NCBI GenBank assembly: GCA_946056135.1
Contig: CAMGIN010000007.1
Span: 1-49,998 of the forward strand
Length of the DNA stretch: 49,998 nucleotides
Direction of reading: 5' to 3'
From: an uncultured bacterium
GTDB taxonomy: Bacteria; Bacillota; Clostridia; Oscillospirales; Oscillospiraceae
The notes beneath the pieces were generated by a model, which did not search any database, was not told the DNA's origin, and saw only the letters and a program-made list of their open reading frames with translations. Position 1 is the stretch's first letter, and each line of letters starts with the position of its first letter. Position numbers and translations under genes: made by a program. Shown piece after piece: positions 48,244 to 49,998 of the stretch.

Positions 48244-48272
48244 TTGCTTTTTTTGCGGAAGTGTACTATACT
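48244..48272 (+). promoter_or_regulatory. Promoter of tRNA-Leu
   Basis: TTGCTT (48244-48249) and TATACT (48267-48272) are spaced 17 bp, 13 bases before the tRNA. Confidence 0.72.
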
Positions 48273-48285
48273 ATAAAAACAATCT

Positions 48286-48371
48286 GCCGGTGTGATGGAA
48301 TGGTAGACGTAGTGGACTCAAAATCCACCGCCAGCGATGGCGTACCGGTTCGAGTCCGGTCACCGGCACCA
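48286..48371 (+). tRNA. tRNA-Leu (anticodon CAA)
   Basis: An 86-base tRNA with acceptor stem GCCGGTG / CACCGGC, discriminator A and encoded CCA. The anticodon stem-loop TGGA-CTCAAAA-TCCA gives anticodon CAA, reading UUG. The long variable arm (CCGCCAGCGATGGCGT region) and T arm CCGGTTCGAGTCCGG are typical of leucine tRNAs. What follows looks like mobile-element DNA, so the 3' end may be an integration site, though the other att site would lie outside the window. Confidence 0.95.
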
Positions 48372-48378
48372 AAGCAAT

Positions 48379-48423
48379 ATAATCCGAACCAGTTCTTCCC
48401 AATCGGGGACGGGTTCGGATTAT
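48379..48423 (+). terminator. Terminator-like hairpin after tRNA-Leu
   Basis: Arms ATAATCCGAACC and GGTTCGGATTAT pair over 12 bp around a 21-base loop, starting seven bases after the tRNA. TTTGTTTATTT follows. Confidence 0.75.
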
Positions 48424-48480
48424 TTGTTTATTTCGAGCGATACGAGCAAGTCTACTTCCCCAACGGCTACCGCATTCTTC

Positions 48481-48744
48481 CTACTTCCAAGCCAAGAGGC
48501 CCACGGAAGAAAAAGCCCAAAGAATAACAACGGAGGTCACCGCTGCGGTGACCTCTTTCTTTGTGGTATGTAGTTTCCGTTGGGCTTTCTTGGCTGCCTG
48601 TTCTGCCTGCCACTCGGCAAATTCCCGTTGTCCTTCCTCACTCTGGTAAAAGGCTACGATGTCGGGATATACGCAGCGGGCAAATTTCTCAATAGCGTGC
48701 TGGGGGTAATTCGTCTTGTTAATCAACTTTTTCTGTCTACTCAC
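48481..48744 (-). CDS. Small protein of unknown function in putative mobile element
   Basis: An 87-residue protein starting (GTG) MSRQKKLINKTNYPQHAIEK, then FARCVYPDIVAFYQSEEGQ and an Ala/Lys-rich helix AEQAAKKAQRKL. The C-terminal 20 residues are hydrophobic. AAGGAG lies about eleven bases before the GTG. I do not recognise the family. The 3' part of the frame runs through a palindrome (48533-48555), so the true protein might end differently. It lies between tRNA-Leu and a relaxase gene, in DNA I regard as a mobilizable element. Confidence 0.55.
   Translation of the reverse strand: MSRQKKLINKTNYPQHAIEKFARCVYPDIVAFYQSEEGQREFAEWQAEQAAKKAQRKLHTTKKEVTAAVTSVVILWAFSSVGLLAWK
48533..48555 (+). terminator. 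Palindromic hairpin with rightward T-run
   Basis: GAGGTCACCGC and GCGGTGACCTC flank a single T and are followed by TTTCTTTG. It resembles an intrinsic terminator for rightward transcription, though it lies inside the leftward small ORF. Confidence 0.55.
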
Positions 48745-48796
48745 AACTATTCAATCTCCTTAAAATTTATTTTTCTACTATTCTTATAGTTGTGAG
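48740..48796. repeat. 11-bp inverted repeat at the start of the small gene
   Basis: CTCACAACTAT (48740-48750) and ATAGTTGTGAG (48786-48796) are perfect complements 35 bp apart. They bracket the ribosome site and probable promoter of the leftward small gene, and could be operator half-sites or ends of a structured leader. Confidence 0.55.
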
Positions 48797-48859
48797 CCTC
48801 CATTTTGGGAGGGAAATACAGGACTTCAAAAGGCGTTTTTTTATCTTCTATGTTAATCC

Positions 48860-49533
48860 CGTAACGGTGAGCAGCCACACAGCGCATGGCTGCACCTGCT
48901 TCTGGGTCATAGAAGAAAGGTTATGGCAGTGCATACATTAAGCTGCCATGATTCTACTGGATGACGATACCAGTATAAAAACGATGGTGTAGTATAGCCA
49001 CTTCAGAGAATATACTCGGCCCGACAGCGTCCCAATCATCACGCTTCGGTAACGACAGGGGTTAAAGACGGAAGCAAAGACCTCAATAGGCCTAACCCAG
49101 CTCCGGCTGGTACATTGGTTAAAACTATCCCGTGGGAAGACAATGGCATTGCCACCTTACTTATGTATGAAGGGGCAGGGAATACGCAGATTTACCGAAA
49201 GGTTACGCATGTGGAAAGAAGTGTGGCTTGGCGCATGCAGAAAGCGTAGCGGAAGCGGCTCAGAGCCGTGGATGCGTCGGATGATTAAAACACGGATACC
49301 TCAACAATTCTCCCATAGGGTGAGATTTTTCGGTTTTTGGGCGGCTTTCATTCAGTCTACAGGGAAAGTCTGCCCAAAAGCCGTATTCCTAATTGTCCAC
49401 AACCCTAAGGTGAGACATTGGGGCTTGCATCTATCATACAAAGGAGCTGAGGCCAAAGCCCTAAGGCCGAAGCTCGCAAATCAGCAAATGGATAAGGACA
49501 CAGGAAGCAAGCCCCCTGTGCCCTTCGTTTTTT
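48860..49533 (+). ncRNA. Candidate large structured RNA (or 5' part of a group II intron)
   Basis: About 670 bp hold no convincing protein but many short helices: GCAGCCA/TGGCTGC (48871-48893, with flanking GGT/ACC), ATGGCAG/CTGCCAT (48923-48949), TACTGG/CCAGTA (48955-48975), and a large stem 49331-49383 (TTTTGGGC/GCCCAAAA with inner CTTTC/GAAAG). The stretch ends in an intrinsic terminator at 49494-49533, so a discrete rightward RNA is plausible. The ORF at 49143-49535 reads like translated non-coding sequence. Candidates are a ROOL/GOLLD-like ornate RNA, an element-borne guide-type RNA, or the D1-D3 part of a group II intron beginning at GTGAG (48867). I see no domain V or reverse transcriptase. 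Ends are approximate. Confidence 0.45.
49494..49533 (+). terminator. Terminator of the structured RNA
   Basis: An 11-position stem AAGGACACAGG / CCTGTGCCCTT with one A-C mismatch is followed by CG and six T residues. The T-run overlaps the stop codon of the convergent relaxase gene. Confidence 0.7.
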
Positions 49534-49998
49534 AATGTTCTCTACCATCAATTTCAGGTTGTTGTTGATACTCGTGTTCATGAAATCGTTCTTCTTCATA
49601 TTGAGGATTATTCAATCTTTCCCAATTAGTACGAAGTTCTTGATAATATTGCTGTACATAAGCTTGAAATCCATCACTAATGTTTTTGGTTTGACCATTT
49701 GCTCCACGAACCTTAGCATTCTGAACAAAATATTCCATACAAAATTGCATAAAAGATTGCTGCGAATGTTCAGTTAATGATTGGTTTACAGCTTCTAATT
49801 TTTGATTCTGCAAAAGTAATTGTTTACACTCATTTTGTAGCTTTTGACTTTCTTTTCTAAGTTGTTTGTTCTCAAATTCTAATTGTTGGTTCTTAAACGC
49901 CTGTACTGTCAGGTGTTTTTTTGCTTCCTCTGGGTCATGGGACTCCCCACGCTCAAGGCCCCTTGGTCTGCCTACTTGCTCATAGAACAGGTCTTGTC
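49532..49998 (-). CDS. MobV/Pre-type relaxase, C-terminal part (5' end outside window)
   Basis: An open frame of 154 codons runs leftward from the window edge to a stop at 49532, without needing a start inside the window. Its upstream part reads DLFYEQVGRPRGLERGE, then EEAKKHLTVQAFK, which I recognise as typical of plasmid recombination/mobilization proteins (Pre/Mob, MobV). A Gln/Lys/Glu-rich coiled coil (QQLEFENKQLRKESQKLQNE) and a polar tail follow. These enzymes nick oriT to mobilize plasmids or integrative elements. The AT-rich composition differs from the chromosomal genes. The catalytic N-terminal half is not visible, so activity cannot be judged. Confidence 0.8.
   Translation of the reverse strand, partial: QDLFYEQVGRPRGLERGESHDPEEAKKHLTVQAFKNQQLEFENKQLRKESQKLQNECKQLLLQNQKLEAVNQSLTEHSQQSFMQFCMEYFVQNAKVRGANGQTKNISDGFQAYVQQYYQELRTNWERLNNPQYEEERFHEHEYQQQPEIDGREH

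Noticed and set aside
48261..48527. An 88-codon rightward frame across tRNA-Leu
   Set aside because: It reads through the complete tRNA and its terminator hairpin and has no ribosome site.
48867..49300. Firm call of an intact group II intron
   Set aside because: A GTGAG start and dense helices are suggestive, but I found neither a domain V hairpin nor a reverse transcriptase, so it is kept only as an alternative.
49143..49535. A 130-codon rightward frame in the structured region
   Set aside because: No ribosome site, no family resemblance, and it spans several strong RNA helices and a terminator; more likely non-coding.

Overview
The window looks like a chromosome segment of an anaerobic Firmicute, most likely a gut clostridium of the Oscillospiraceae/Ruminococcaceae type. 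This is inferred from the gene mix: a GlgC/GlgD pair, a selenium-dependent molybdenum hydroxylase locus, TRAP-type sugar-acid uptake, GH13/GH36 glycosidases, a BMP-type nucleoside ABC transporter, strong AGGAGG ribosome binding sites and a GC-rich base composition judged by eye. No 16S gene is present, so the species cannot be named.

Layout. 1-4634 (leftward): glycogen genes glgC-glgD-glgA and a GNAT acetyltransferase. 4690-6340 (rightward): magnesium transporter mgtE behind a strong promoter and a possible leader ORF. 6359-13970 (leftward): a HAD phosphatase, then a seven-gene operon resembling E. coli yiaKLMNO (2,3-diketo-L-gulonate reductase, TRAP transporter, two YhcH/YiaL proteins, an Rpe-like epimerase) and its LacI-family regulator, with four palindromic operator-like sites. 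14185-14667: a zinc-ribbon protein. 14765-25211: a three-subunit xanthine dehydrogenase-type molybdenum hydroxylase (leftward), diverging from an operon for selenium and molybdenum cofactor maturation (DUF3343, cysteine desulfurase, YedF, SelD, YqeB, YqeC, ModE-MocA fusion), and a convergent purine permease. 25330-27740: a decayed ORF, a low-molecular-weight tyrosine phosphatase, a DUF2284 protein and a DUF4349 lipoprotein. 28243-38412 (rightward): nucleoside salvage (tdk, deoC, deoD, deoB, cdd) leading into a BMP/NupNOPQ-like nucleoside ABC transporter, interrupted by an AT-rich acyltransferase gene. 38515-40581 (leftward): two small unknown genes, an XRE regulator and pta. 40862-43679 (rightward): a MinD-like ATPase, a methylglyoxal-synthase-like protein with altered active site, a chain of hairpins, and hisS. 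43731-47924: divergent GH13 alpha-glucosidase and GH36 alpha-galactosidase. 48286-48371: tRNA-Leu(CAA), followed by apparent mobile-element DNA: a small unknown gene, about 670 bp of structured non-coding DNA ending in a terminator, and the C-terminal part of a MobV/Pre-type relaxase cut by the window edge.

A repeat family with ends AATGATCGTTTA / TAAACGATCATT is scattered through intergenic spaces (1-117, 27829-28078, 45455-45534, 47986-48167); two copies share an identical 95-bp core and two carry GC-rich hairpins. It behaves like a MITE or REP-like element.

How the genes fit together: the SDMH locus forms a functional unit in which SelD, YedF and the desulfurase would supply activated selenium, YqeB/YqeC/MocA would build the cofactor, Xdh would use it on purines or related heterocycles, and the permease would import substrate. 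The deo/cdd/tdk/ABC block imports and dismantles nucleosides. The TRAP/DlgD block imports and reduces a sugar acid under LacI control. The best candidates for something undescribed are the structured RNA region beside the relaxase, the MgsA-like protein with replaced catalytic residues, the intergenic repeat family and the hairpin array before hisS.
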